DNA of 64,000 bases from Ascaphus truei (lineage: Eukaryota; Chordata; Amphibia; Anura; Ascaphidae): contig CM071571.1 of NCBI GenBank assembly GCA_036426205.1, positions 111,308,559 to 111,372,558 on the forward strand, given 5' to 3'. The translations under genes and the position numbers were made by a program. Position 1 is the first letter of the stretch. Each line of letters starts with the position of its first letter. A model generated the notes under the pieces. That model was not told the origin of the DNA and ran no database searches. It saw only the letters and a list, made by a program, of their open reading frames with translations. Shown piece by piece: positions 47,941-59,853 of this stretch.

Positions 47941-48884
47941 TTTGTCACATTTCAACACATACAGATGTAGCAAGACTTACTGTCCCCAGTGCAAAGGCCA
48001 CAGCGCTGGGTACAGTGTCGCCGCGATTGCACTGCGCTGATCCATACTTCTGGATCAGACTCACCACAGCGTTAGATGATGTAGCCAGGTTCTCCCCCTT
48101 GTCTCCGGTGGTTCCCTTACCTTCCACTTCAACTGCGCGTGAGGGGGGAAGCTGCCGGGAGACATTGGGTGCCGCCAGAGTGGCAAGTGAACCCGGCACA
48201 GTTGCAGGGAGAGAGAGCCAGTAGCGATCGGGTCACCGGAGCGCTGCGGCGTACCCAATCAGCGGGAGCTGCCATATTAATTGGTTGCGGATGCGCAGAG
48301 TGACTTAGCACATGCGCACTGGATCTAGGTGTGTTGGCCAATAGGGGCAGCCTCCGCATGGGACTACAGGTTCCAGCAGCCTCTAGGGCTGCTCCTCATG
48401 TTGGCTGAGACAGCCAATAGGGCTGCAGCAATCTCGGCAGTCAGGAAAAGATACATTTGGCGCACTTAGCTCACGAGCTGGCAGTTGGAGCCAGGACAGT
48501 GAAAGGGAAGGTAGGTTCTGGGTGTCAGTGCCATCCAGATTAGCCAGATTACCCCTTAGGTCCAAGATAGGCCCTACTCACCTAATAGATTGTGGCTGCT
48601 TCAGGGAAAGGCCCAAGATAGGGATGTTTCCCCAGTAGCCTGATAGTAATAGGCATCAGCGAGGACGCCACACGGTGACTTGCGGCCTGTGGCCTTGGAC
48701 CAGATCGCCTACTTAAGAGACTCTTAAAGATGAGACCCTCCTACCAGAGCTCACCCCATGCAGAGGTGGACGAAGACGTCGCTGGATCAGTGGATCCCTG
48801 TTGCTAGTCGGCAGCACCGTGTACTGGAGTACTGGCAGGTACCTCAACAAAGCGCACCAACAGTTCATGGGTAGCGCTACCATA
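47941..48884 (+). repeat. LTR-like repeat (family A), second copy
   Basis: 48350-48860 parallels 2610-3160: GTTGGAGCCAGGACAG, GGGAAGGTAGG, TAGGTCCAAGATAGGCCC, TGAGACCCTCCTACC and TGGATCAGTGGATCCC occur in the same order. The similarity stops at about 48860, just before the proposed left end of the Tc1-like transposon. Confidence 0.55.
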
Positions 48885-49464
48885 CAGTGGCAGCCGCCTT
48901 TATCCTAATGCGGCTGGATCCACGGCGCTCTGATAATCGCGGGCAGATGCGTTTTTTTTTTGTCCGGAGTGAACTGAGTTATTTTAGCGCTTGTAATATT
49001 AGCATTTTATTATCGCTGTCTGCAATACTGCAATACCGTCTAAAAACTCAGGGGGGCGTTCGCGAGCTGTTGTCTTGGAAGTCTAATACCGTACTTTAGC
49101 AGTTCAACCTACGTCAGTACAGTGTGCGTGTGCACGTGCAGTAATTGTAAATTTGCATATTTATAAATGCATGTGCAGTGCTGTATGTCTCATTTGAAAA
49201 TTGTTGAAACGCATAGGCGTGTGGCGTGTGCTGTAACAGTGTCAAATTTCAGCATATACAGTACAGTGCTCTCCCCTCGCTCGCCCCCGCACACACACAG
49301 GATAATTTACTGCACTGCAGTATTTCAACTTCTTATCTTATCTACAGTACAGTACACCTCTCCCACACCATTCCTTTGAATGTGTGTCTTTCTGGTTTCA
49401 ATCACATTCCTGCTTGATAGCTGATGATTACTGTGCATGCGTCTGAAAGTTCACCACTGCTTGC

Positions 49465-50960
49465 TTGAGTGAGTGACCAAAAAAAAAAAAAATTTCTCCT
49501 CATTTTTTATTTTTATTTTCTCCACACAAGCCTGCATAAACCATCTTGATATTACGATATTCAATCTGTGCTGTAGCTTTTGACTGCGACACTGTGCGTT
49601 TGACTGCACATGGNNNNNNNNNNNNNNNNNNNNNNNNNNNNNNNNNNNNNNNNNNNNNNNNNNNNNNNNACATGGTTTGATTTGTGTCTTTTTATTACAT
49701 ACGATTTGGGGGGTAGGATCAACTTAATGATGACCTCTGTTGAAATATGCCATTTCTTTGAACTGGCAGTGAGCTATATTCATGCTGCTGTACCCTTACC
49801 CCTCTCCCCCACGCACACACAAGCGCTCAAGATTGGAAACTCTTATCTACAGAGTCATTCAGTTTATGAAGCGTTCATGGTTGTTGTAATGGCGTGCCCC
49901 CTCACCGTGCACTACACCTGCATCTCTATGCGCCTTCGCCTGTAATCCTCTTCTGAGACGGGAGCTGCTGAATACTATCGTCATGACAGGACTCAGCCCC
50001 AACCCTCCCCCCTCCAACCCCCAGTTTGAGGCTTCTTTGTTGTCTGTTTAGCCAGGTAACGCGATTTGGCAAATCCATTTCTCGATTTGAGATATTGTAA
50101 ATCTATGATTTGCACGCACAGTCGTGAGCATGAGGTTACAAAAACCATTAAACTGAATCATGCTGTTGATGCAGTAAATTACCACTTTCTGTGGCATTCT
50201 TGGTCTTTGGTTGCTTTCTGGTTATGGGTGTGTCGGGGATAGGGGTGTTATCAAGCACAATTCATATGAGTGAGTTACCAAACAAAAAAAAAAAATTTCT
50301 CCTCGTTTTTTATTTTATTTTCTTTACACAAGCATCTAAACCTCTTGATATTCGAATTCATCGTGCTGTCTTTTGACTGCGACACTGTGCGTTGGCTGCC
50401 CATGGTGATTTGTGTGCTTTTTATGTACAGTACTGTATTTGGGGGTGTAGGGCATCAATTATATGATAACCTGCCTTTGAAAATAGTCCTTCTTATTTTG
50501 AACTGCAGCTAGAAGCTAAATCATTATACTGTGCTGTACACCTGTACCCCTTGCTACTCCTCCTCCCCACTCGCCACAACCAATCGGCTCTCTCAGCTGA
50601 TCAAACAGTTACTTTGAAACGGTATCATATCAGTCATTCATGATGTGACGCTAGTTCATATGTTGTTCTTTAATCCTCCCCTACTGTGCATACACCTCTT
50701 CATCGCCGCCTGCATATCCTCTTTAGAATATGGTGAGCTAGCTATTACGTGCCTCGTCAGACTACACCCACCCCCCCCCCCGCCAAACCCTTTGAGGCTT
50801 TGGTTCCGTAACGCATTTATCGGAAACCCTTCTGCAATTTGATGTTAACTACTTGATTTGCACAGCACTGTAGAATGGAGAATCTAAAAAAACACTTAAC
50901 TGATTCATGCTGGTGTTGTCATCTTTCTTTTTCTTTTGGTGTACAATAAGGTGGTGGGGT
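49465..50960 (+). repeat. Tandem duplication, about 805-bp unit, two copies
   Basis: 49465-50269 and 50270 onward share, in order, an A-run followed by TTTCTCCTC, ACTGCGACACTGTGCGTT, GATTTGTGT, TTTGAGGCTT and a final ATTCATGCTG block, with many small indels. It lies in the 3' part of the transposon, downstream of the transposase. No protein recognised. Confidence 0.65.
49614..49669. other. Assembly gap (56 N)
   Basis: A run of N. The sequence before it ends CACATGG and the sequence after it begins ACATGG. The matching place in the second tandem unit (50400-50408) runs straight through CCATGGTGATTTG, so the gap may hold no missing bases. Confidence 0.95.
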
Positions 50961-51961
50961 GGGTCATGGTTTTCAATGATTATGATTATCATGTGTAAAA
51001 TTACCATATTTATTCTTCACTTTCTAATAATATATCAAAATCATTCATGAGCTAACTCATAATAGCCTCTTTTACACAGTTCTTCTGTACAGATGGCATT
51101 GAGTGGCCGTCCGCTGAATTCATGCATCAATGCCCCTTGATCACGAAAGTTATATAAGTATAAGTATATAAGAGTATTACATCAATATCATATATACCTT
51201 CATATATATAATATAATATATGATTAGTAGTAGTACTATTTATATACGTATATATATATCATAATCTATAGTAATATCTTTATATTATACTATATATACT
51301 GGAATATTACACTTCCCCTATCATACTCTCCTATATCTATCTATCTATACTCTATACATACTTATATATCACTATAATTACTAAGCCGTCGATTAGTCCA
51401 TATCTTCCTGGCTTATCTCTGTTTCGACAGCTACAAAGTTCCATTGATCGAGGGAGAGGTTGTTGGTGACATCATGAACGGCGTTTAGATACTGTCATGG
51501 ATCCACTGTACAACCGTGCTCTCAGACTGGAACACTAGAGCCCCCCCGTCTGCCCGGCCCACGTCCGCACCCTGCCAGGTGTGTGGTTCTGGTAAAGGAC
51601 AGAACAACAAAATCATATAGACATTTGAACTTTGCATACGGTCGTAAGGGGGATCGTTGGCTGGGTGTAAGTGACTGTCAAACTCATTCTAACTGGAACA
51701 TCCGTTGAACTGTGACTGACTGTTAACATACTTGTGTAACCAATTGCGTGTGCTCGCTGCTCTTCTGGAAAGAAAAAAATTGAGCGTAGGTGCATACTGT
51801 ATTGGGCATTGTGTACTAAATAGCTTCTCCATATTGAACAATACATATGCAGTAGTACTGTCAAACTAGTCTATACTGGAACTACTGTATCTCTGACAAC
51901 TAGGAAAGAAAAAGCTGCCAGACTTACCGTATCACACGGTACTACAATATACAGTACATTA
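50961..51961. other. AT-rich region downstream of the transposase
   Basis: 51140-51400 is dominated by ATATAT and TCTATC text. No coding signal. It probably belongs to the transposon interior or the transposase 3' untranslated region. Base-level quality is poor. Confidence 0.4.
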
Positions 51962-52865
51962 CTATACCATACTACCTTCCTGATGCTTGCCCATTACGCC
52001 AATCACAATGGGCAACACAGTCGTCAATATGGTCATATAGTTATTGCAAATTCGTTCCACTAGTGAGTACATCTTTCCAAAACTCAGTTCACTTGCGCCA
52101 ACTTCATCCCTTTTGGAGGTTTTCATCGACTTTTCGATAATACTGGTCCTTTCACTGATGCCAACCATTCGATAGGATTTAAGTCTGGCGATCTGTCATT
52201 GGAGGGGAAAAAAAAGGACAATTCGTTTAAAGATACGATACACCAGTAAAAACAGTGGGAAAAAATGAACGACACGTTACCGCACTTACTCCGCTGGCGT
52301 CTCACCCCTTTGATACCACGCGCTAAGGATAGCGCTGTTGACGCGGTGTGCTTCGGATCGTTGTCCTGGTAGAAACCGGTGACCATACCGGAACTCATGT
52401 GTGAGTAGTCCACAATCATCAGGCACAATTTTTTCTGGAAAAAGCTTATTTCATGATTCCTATAACAAGAAAGAAAGTGCACCTATACGTACAGTGCGTA
52501 AGGCAGAGCGTGTGCATACATTTTACTGTACCCTTCAAAGATGACGATGCATCCGGTCCACGCCTAAGATGGCCACCCCCACATGCATCTTCCTGGTGTT
52601 TTGGACGCGGCTCAATAATATGCGACCTTTTTTGTGAATGCAAAGGTGGCAAATCTCCCACGACAAACAACACTTTTACCTCCTATCTTGTCTAGTACTA
52701 ACCTCACACGTCCATAGTTCCATCCAATTCTGCATCTCATCTTCTTTATCGGGTCCTCGGATAAGTGAGATTTTGATTTTGCTGTCAGAGTGTATTGGAC
52801 CCTTAATGCACTCTTCATCATTCTCTTCACTTATTTTTTGTCGCCCAAAGAGTTGTCCTCCCTAA
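51962..52865 (-). CDS. Tc1-like transposase, catalytic and C-terminal exons
   Basis: The minus strand encodes the DDE catalytic half of a Tc1/mariner transposase in several exons. 52790-52865 onward reads as an unassigned exon. 52560-52620 reads VQNTRKMHVGVAIL, the Tc1 HVWGGIS-type block. 52300-52430 has FYQDNDPKHTAS with the second catalytic aspartate. 52160-52200 has RSPDLNPIEW with the catalytic glutamate. 51965-52090 has CNNYMTILTTVLPIVIGVMG, matching the usual C-terminal helix. A splice-acceptor-like TTTTTCCAG precedes the DNDPKHT exon and a GTAAGT donor follows it near 52288. Small indels break the frames; given the poor sequence quality they may be errors and not true decay. The first catalytic aspartate was not found. 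Confidence 0.75.
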
Positions 52866-52924
52866 GAGTACAGAAAACAACAATCCTGGTAAGGTTTCCA
52901 GTGCAGTAAAAACGTACACAATAG

Positions 52925-53525
52925 AGAGATCTACACATATATTGTTCTATTATATGCAGCAATATAACACATATATATAACTGTTGTTATAAACTATACC
53001 AAAATAAATATAAAAGTTAGATACGTAATCTACACATATTTGGTTTCTATTAATTGCAGGCATATAAACATATACATACTGTGTTATATAAATCATACCG
53101 AATAACAGAAATAGATACAGTAGATCAACAATATGTTCTATAAATTCTGCATATAACAATATATAGACTAGTTTTTATATAATTCCAATAACTATAAAAT
53201 GAGATACGTATATCTACACAATATATTGTTCTATTAATATGCGCATATAAACAATTATATACTGGTTTATATAATATACATGCTAATAACTTATAAAATT
53301 AGATACAGTAGATCTACACAATATATTGTTCTATTAATTCTGCGACAATATAAACAATATTTATATACTGTTGTTATATAAATACAAAATACTATCAATT
53401 CAGAATACATTAGATCTACACAATATATTGTTCTATTAATATGCAGCAATATAAACATCGTATATACTGTTTGTATATAACTAAACCGAATAACTATAAA
53501 ATTAGATACAGTAGATCTCATTATA
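52925..53525 (-). repeat. Intronic tandem repeat, about 100-120-bp unit
   Basis: Five to six units containing GATCTACACAATATATTG, then TATGCAGCAATATAAACA, then ACTATAAAATTAGATACAG. Further units lie at 53940-54110 and, in the second version, at 59220-59405. It sits in the intron between the catalytic and helix-turn-helix exons. Confidence 0.8.
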
Positions 53526-53597
53526 GAGTATGTTGAGACCGCATCATTCCAATTTTGTGAATGATGTAAGTAGAGGTGGCTCATGAGGATATTGTTA

Positions 53598-53935
53598 TGA
53601 TTTTAACAGTGTTGATTCAGAAGGTGATCGAAAGATACCCCCCTCTATTGAGCACTCAGTCCTGAGGTGGTCTGTAATGGCTAAAATAATAAGCCCTGTA
53701 GATATACTACACATTACTGGTCATTGCCCAGAATCACCCCGCGGAAATCAAAAATAATAAATAATAACAAATATATATTAAATTTTATTATTTTTGATTT
53801 CTGGTGATTCTGGGCACTTACCATAATTGTAGTATTATCTACAGGCTATTATTTTTTAGTCCATTTACAGACACCTCAGGACTGAGTGCTCAATAGGGGG
53901 AATCTTTCTGATCACCTTTCTGATCACACTGTTAA
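53598..53935. repeat. Palindromic insertion in the transposase intron
   Basis: AACAGTGTTGATTCAGAAGG at the left pairs with its mirror near 53930. ACTGAGTGCTCAATAG-type and GATTCTGGGCA blocks pair inside, around an AT-rich centre at 53752-53800. The second version of the locus (from 59010) starts in the middle of this same palindrome. Confidence 0.8.
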
Positions 53936-54117
53936 ATACAGTAGATCTACCAATATATTCTCTAATCTAGCATCATATAAACAGTATTATACTGTTGTTA
54001 TAAATATCCGAAATAACTAAAATTAGATAGATCTACACATATATTGTTTCTATCAATATGCAGCAATATAACACATTGATAGATAACTGTATTATATATT
54101 TATATAAATATACTTAC

Positions 54118-54302
54118 GTGTTAGTTACCGTTGTGGCCTCGGGCGTTGTTTGTTTTTTCCGTTGGGCAGGATAGCACACGTGGTTGATGCACAACGAGGC
54201 CAGAAGCAGCTAACCAGCGTTGATATCTGCAATTCGGTGTCCTGCTCGTGTACATCTCCTTAATTCTCAGGCTGAGATCCTTTTGAATCTTTTAACAGGC
54301 AT
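54118..54302 (-). CDS. Tc1-like transposase helix-turn-helix exon, version 1
   Basis: Same exon as 59413-59600 but with several single-base gaps, including one at the start codon context. Donor GTAAGT (plus ACTTAC at 54112-54117) is kept. It joins by intron to the catalytic exons at 51962-52865. Confidence 0.65.
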
Positions 54303-54575
54303 GCTGCGAGTAGAAAGAAATGAACCACAATATGTTCTTTCGATGTTTAGTAGGGCTTCCATTGATGTGTTTCATTGTGCCAGTGAATCCACAACAAATG
54401 GATGGTGTATTTATACGTTCATGATCCACCTTTGAGGTACGCCCACTTTCAACACCTGTACCTCTCGTCATGCTAAGCGGTTAACACTTTGCAATAGTCC
54501 CACCCTCGATTGATTTTATCTGACTTGCCCCCCCCTTGTCCAGATACTGCATGTGCCATCTGCTTCCACTGTTTC

Positions 54576-56089
54576 ATGGTTCACCCCGATTCTACGACCA
54601 AGAAGCCACTCGACTTTGCCGTGCCGGTCCACCTAAAAAACGAAAGGCAGGAGCCTTCCCACAGCCAAGGCCAAAGCGACAGCTAAGAGCTAATAAAAAA
54701 ACCTGCTGACCCCAAAGCCTAAGGGTTTCGATACACGGAGCCTTATTTATGTCAGAAGAAATACTCGTGATCGCTATCACTCAACGCCAAAACAAAGGGC
54801 AGCTAACCCTCGACCCGCCAGACCCTCCTCCCATTACACTTCGACGACTCTGAATGCTACACGCCCATGCTTCTCCACTACTCGTGCCAAATGCTGCCGC
54901 CGCCCTCCCGGAAATCACAGCCAATCTTCTCCCTACTCGTCCCCACGACGCTGCGCGCCGCCTCCCGGAAAGCCTACAGCCCATCTCTCACTACTCGCAT
55001 ACCTGCCTCACTCTCCCTGAAACCACACTATCCATCTTCGCCACTGCTCTTCACGACTCTGCCCTGTGGGCCCCTTAAATCTATGGCTGTCACTTTCTCC
55101 ATACCCGTAGACGACTCTGCCCGCTCTCGCCCGGAAATCCCAGGTCCTTTCAAATCCTCTCTCTCGCACGACGCTGCGCTTCTCCTCTCCTGAATCCACC
55201 AGGTCCACCTCCTCCACCCTTCTTCTGCGACGCTGCCGCATTCTCCTCGCATGGACCCATCTCATCCTCCAGATCACCCTCCACCCAGATGTCCCACACA
55301 ACGCCATGCACAAGACCCGCTCAGTAACGCATCTGAAAGGTGTTAAGTTGGGATCCACCCGTGAACTTCCTATTGTGCGGCAAAGATTATCTGGCTTGGA
55401 GACCATGCTAACTATTAGATCAACGTATTGCAGATATAGATACGACATAGCGTGAGATACATAATTGTGCGCTCGTGTTCATGCCCCTGCATCCCCCGCC
55501 GCCGAGACAGAGGGGCATGATGTGATGAATGGACCTTTGACCACGCTCCCATCATCAAGCGCACCCCCTCCACCATGAAGATTTGTGTACATGTTATGCC
55601 ATTAGAGGAGGAGGATAGCCATGACAACCCCGTCAAGACCACAGCCAGGAACATCACGGCGACCAAGACAGGGGAAACTTCCTCCCCAGACAACCTACCC
55701 TCGCCCACCGCCACAGCAACACCCTAAAGACCCAACCTACATACCTTCAATCTTAACGTGTTCCCGACATACCGTGCGAGCTGCCCAATCCACTCATGAG
55801 AATGTATAGGGTGACTGAGTGCTGGTTTTAACCCCAAGTTGCCATTTTAATTTTAAGCCCACGTTCCTACGTGGTGACTGCGAGTGGCCTACAAGTGAAC
55901 TATGAAGGCAAATTCGGAAAAAAAAGGCCGCTTCCTGAAAATTTAAGAATAGCATATTGTGGATGAATGCGGCGCTATTTTCAATTACATCCTTTAATGA
56001 ACGCGTTCGAGATATGCCATTAAGCATTTTGCGCCATACAATAGCATCGGCACCTGTAAGGACAATCTGGTGGGTATGCATTTGCGTGA
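54576..56089 (+). pseudogene. BEN-domain gene, version 1 (many indels)
   Basis: Aligns along its whole length with 59854-61390, beginning at an ATG in the same context and ending at the same TGA after GGGTATGCATTTGCG. It is broken by frequent one-base insertions and deletions. At two places it carries the spacing that would keep the frame where the cleaner version is shifted (near 55250 and 55483). I treat it as a low-quality or allelic version of the same gene. Confidence 0.65.
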
Positions 56090-56314
56090 CTGTCAACTGT
56101 TGTTAGTTTTTTGTAAATGTTTTCTAAATTGTTTGACTTGCTGTACTTTAATAAGGAGATGTTGCGTTTTGTATCTTTTTTATGAATAGAATTTTTTTTA
56201 ATAACACCATACTGTTGTGCTGTACATGTTTTTGACTGTCTGTACTTTAATAAGGACGATGGCTAGTTTTAACTTGTCTTACTACAGAATGTTTTTACTT
56301 ACTGTACACACATG

Positions 56315-57278
56315 ACCTGCACCAATTCCAGTCCCTAGAGGGCCGCAACAGGGCCGGTTTTTCAAAGTTATCCTGAAAACCGGCCTGTTTGCGGCCCTCG
56401 AGGACTGGAAGTTGTGCAGGCCGGACTGACTGTTTCGTACACCATACTACGTAAATGTTTTGACTTGCTGTATCTTATAAAGGAGATGTTGCTTTTGTAT
56501 ATTTTTGAATAAGAATTTTTTTTTTATAACACCATACTTTGCTGCGCGTACATGTTTTGACTTTCGTACTTTAATATAATTATGATGTTGCGTGTTTTAA
56601 CTTGTATTAAAAAGAAATGTTTTTTACTTACTGTTACACACAGACTCACATTCCATCCAACGAGGCCGTCAAACAGGCCCGGTTTTCAGGTTACCCTGAA
56701 AAACCGGTCCTGTTGCGGCCCTCGAGGACGGGAGTTTGTACATGCTGCTGTTCGGTACACCCATCATATCATGTAATGTTTGACTTGCTGTACTTACTAA
56801 GGAGATGTGTGCGTTTTTACTTTTATTATAAAGAAATGTTTTTACTTACTGTAACCAACCTGCACAATTCCAGTCCCAAGGGCCGCAAACTTCGCGTTTT
56901 TCCAGAGTTAAGTCCTGAAACGGGCCTGTTTGCGGCCCCGAGAGACTGGAGTTGTGGCAGGCCTGACGACTGTTCTGTCCACCATATTATGAGATGTTTT
57001 TGACTTGCTTAGATTTAAAATAGAATTGCGTTGTGTTTTTATGCATAAGAATTTTTTTTAATACACCATACTGGTTTGCGTTACATGTTTTTGACTTCTG
57101 TCTTTAATAAAGGAGATGTTGCTTGTTTTAACTTATTGTATTAAAAATAATGTTTTACTTCTCGGATCACACAGTACCTGCACATTCAGTCCCCCGAGCC
57201 GAAACAGGCCCGGTTTTCAGGTTTACCTGAACAACCGGTCCTGTTGCGGCCCTTAGGACTGAGATTTGTACAGGCCTG
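56315..57278 (+). repeat. Four palindrome-bearing tandem units
   Basis: Palindromes of about 105 bp at 56315-56422, 56645-56745, 56857-56965 and 57176-57278. Each is built as CCAGTCC..GGCCGCAA..CCGGTTTTCAGG and its mirror. Between them are copies of the BEN gene 3' flank (GACTTGCTGTACTTTAATAA, GAATAAAGAATTTTTTTT, ACACCATACTG). The second version of the locus has only one such 3' flank, at 61430-61540, and no palindrome. Confidence 0.85.
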
Positions 57279-58188
57279 ACTGACTGTTCGGTACCCATCA
57301 TACGAGTAAATGTTTTGACTTCTGTACCTTTAATAAGGAGAGTTGCGTTTGTTATTTTATGAATAAAGAATTTTTTTTAATACACCCTACCATGGTGACT
57401 GTAAACCATACGTGACTGACTGTAATATGTTTTTGACTTCTGTACATAAATGTGTTCGTAGCATAAACCATACACCTTTGATGTTTTTGAATGCTGTACA
57501 TCTTAAATGTTTTTACAATTGTACAGTTATTTGTCAATAATGTTTTGTACTACTCCACCAATACACGAAAATTTATTTGTTTTAAAATTGTTCCATTGTC
57601 TCCTCATACTGTAACAAAATACAGTGTGTCTTCTAGAATTGGGTTACAATACTGTCCACGCCTATGGTACTGTATTACTGAGGCTTCTCAGTCACTGTAC
57701 TCACAAGATAGTAAAATATACTTCATACTGTAACATAAACGCATACTTTTTATTTTCTCGGTTTATTATCCGTATTCATAAAAAATATTTGTAACGGTCT
57801 GAAAACTCAGCATACTGTTTCAGGTGTTCTACCTAATCATAACAACGGCCATAAACAGTCCTCCAGTACGTGTTTTTTTAAATCCGATTCACAATGTGCA
57901 GGCATTGTTACACCAAAGCGATTTATCATTCGAATCCTCCAATGTTGCCGTTTTCCGCTGAGATGAGAAACGTTTTCTTTTCTGAGGAACAACAAAGTAA
58001 GGTTTACTGTATGGTCACGTCAGTCCCCCTAAAAGTTTCCCACGTCGTCCCGCCGCCAATAATTTTCTCGGGGGCATCTCCTGTTCACCATGCGCACTGC
58101 GCCTACTGTCGATTTGATACCGCATATGCGTTTCAAAAGGTTCCAATGCGCATGCACTCGACTTTTCAACCAATTTGTGCAGTATTTT
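57279..58188. other. Transposon right-end region, version 1
   Basis: Aligns with about 61500-62320 (shared ATTGTTCCATTGTCTCC, AAACGCATACTTTTTATTTT, AACAACGGCC and TGCAGGCATTGTTACAC). No gene. Confidence 0.7.
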
Positions 58189-58966
58189 TAGATTGGCTCA
58201 CCACAAACGAGTACGGACCCGTGCTGAGGTGGGATCGGATATAACCCAACCACAGCCACGAGGCACGTCCTTATTGAGAGATGGTCTTGGATCCAGTCGT
58301 ATCGGAGTGTTACGTAGGTAGAGTAGGCCTTTAGCCAAGTCCGGGGTTAGAGAGGGACGTGTCGTTTACCGGAAGCCAGTGATCGGGATGCCAGGGTGCG
58401 GAGTATCGTTGTTAAAAGCCGATATGCCGATTTCGGGATGCCAGAGGTACATTAGACGTCATGCGGAAGCCGGTTCAGTCACGAGGAAGCTGCGGAATAT
58501 ACTAAAGGAGGCAGGAATGTGGATAACAACTGGTGCTATGCTCGCCACCAGATCAGTGACTCTGCAGGAATATATAGAGAGAGTAACCCAATAGCAGCGC
58601 ACAAGGTAGGGGTGTGGTGAAAGGCCAGTTACAGCAGGTGTGGTTCAAAGCAGTGCCATGAAAGAGCCATAAAGCCACATCCTGGCTATGTTTAGGTAGC
58701 CTCACAAGGGGCTGTTCCTTTAATGGCGGGAGCGCCTCCTGTTGCCGCGCCCCGTGAGGCATGGCCTCGTTTCGTGTGCTGACCCCCGCCCTGCTCTCAT
58801 AGAAGAGGAGGAAGATGTGCGGGCCGCGCATAGATGGAAGAACTGACGGCGGCTTGCCTCCGGAGTCCACCGTGTGCCGGGGAAGACCCACAGATGAGCT
58901 GCAGGTAAGTGAGAGCACGCCGAGAGCGGGCGTGCTCCAATCCTCATCAGTACCCCCCCCTTCAGG
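58189..58966 (-). repeat. Gypsy 3' LTR, version 1
   Basis: Aligns with the LTR at 62321-63114 and is joined to the same left flank (CAATTTGTGCAGTAT), meaning the same insertion event. The internal sequence continues to about 58997 (CCCCCCCCTTCAGG, then CTTGGAATGATTCTTGC) and then stops. Confidence 0.75.
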
Positions 58967-59009
58967 GTGCACTCCGCGACCATGATAAGGCCTTGGAATG
59001 ATTCTTGCC

Positions 59010-59218
59010 CGCGGAAATCAAAAATAATAAATAATAAAAAATAATAATATTAAAATTTTATTATTTTTGATTTCCGTGGTGATTCTGGGCAACTTACCAG
59101 TAATGTGTAGTATTATCTACATGGCTTATTATTTTTTAGTCCATTTACAGACCACCTCAGGACTGAGTGCTCAATAGAGGGGGAATCTTTCTGATCACCT
59201 TTCTGATCAACACTGTTA
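59010..59218. repeat. Half palindrome at the start of version 2
   Basis: CCGCGGAAATCAAAAATAAT and then the right arm of the intronic palindrome seen at 53598-53935. The left arm is missing because the sequence jumps here from Gypsy DNA. Confidence 0.75.
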
Positions 59219-59412
59219 AATACAGTAGATCTACACAATATATTGCTCTATTAATATGCAGCCATATAAACAGTATATATACTGTTGTTATATAAATATA
59301 CCGAAATAACTATAAAATTAGATAGATCTACACAATATATTGTTCTATCAATATGCAGCAATATAAACAATGATAGATATACTGTATTATATAGTTATAT
59401 AAATATACTTAC

Positions 59413-59600
59413 GTGTTAGTTACCGTTGGTGGCCTCGGGCGTTGTTTGTTTTTTCCGTGTGCATGATAGCACACAGTGGTTGATGGCACAACGAGGCCAG
59501 AAGCAGCTAACCAGCGTTGGATATCTGCAATTCGGTGTCCGCTCGTGTACATCTCCTTAATTCTCATGCTGAGATCCTTTGAAATCTTTTTAACAGGCAT
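59413..59600 (-). CDS. Tc1-like transposase helix-turn-helix exon, version 2
   Basis: Codes for the first 62 residues of the transposase from the ATG at 59600: MPVKKISKDLSMRIKEMYTS, then GHRIADIQRWLAASGLVVPS, then KNKQRPRPP. This is the first helix-turn-helix of the Tc1 paired-like DNA-binding region that recognises the terminal repeats, followed by a basic linker. A consensus donor GTAAGT (plus strand 59407-59412) ends the exon. No matching catalytic exon follows because this version begins inside the intron. The exon faces away from the BEN gene, with a 253-bp gap between start codons. Confidence 0.8.
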
Positions 59601-59853
59601 TGCTGCGAGTAGAAAGAAATATAAACACAAGAATGTATATTCGATGTTTAGTCGATGTGTATTCAATGTGCAGTGAATCCACAAAATGGATGGTGTATTT
59701 ATACGTTAATGACTCACATTTGAGTACGCCCACTTTCAACACCTGTACCTCGTCGTCATGCATAAAAGGTTACACACTTTGCATAGCCCACCACTCGATG
59801 ATCTTTATCTGAACTTGCCCTTGTCCAGATACTGCATTGTGCCATCTGCTTCC
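59601..59853. promoter_or_regulatory. Shared promoter region of transposase and BEN gene
   Basis: 253 bp between two divergent start codons. TATAAATA on the minus strand (plus 59696-59703) is about 100 bp upstream of the transposase ATG, a sensible TATA-box distance. No clear TATA box is seen for the BEN gene. The arrangement, including TATTTATA, is kept in version 1 (54303-54575). Confidence 0.5.
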
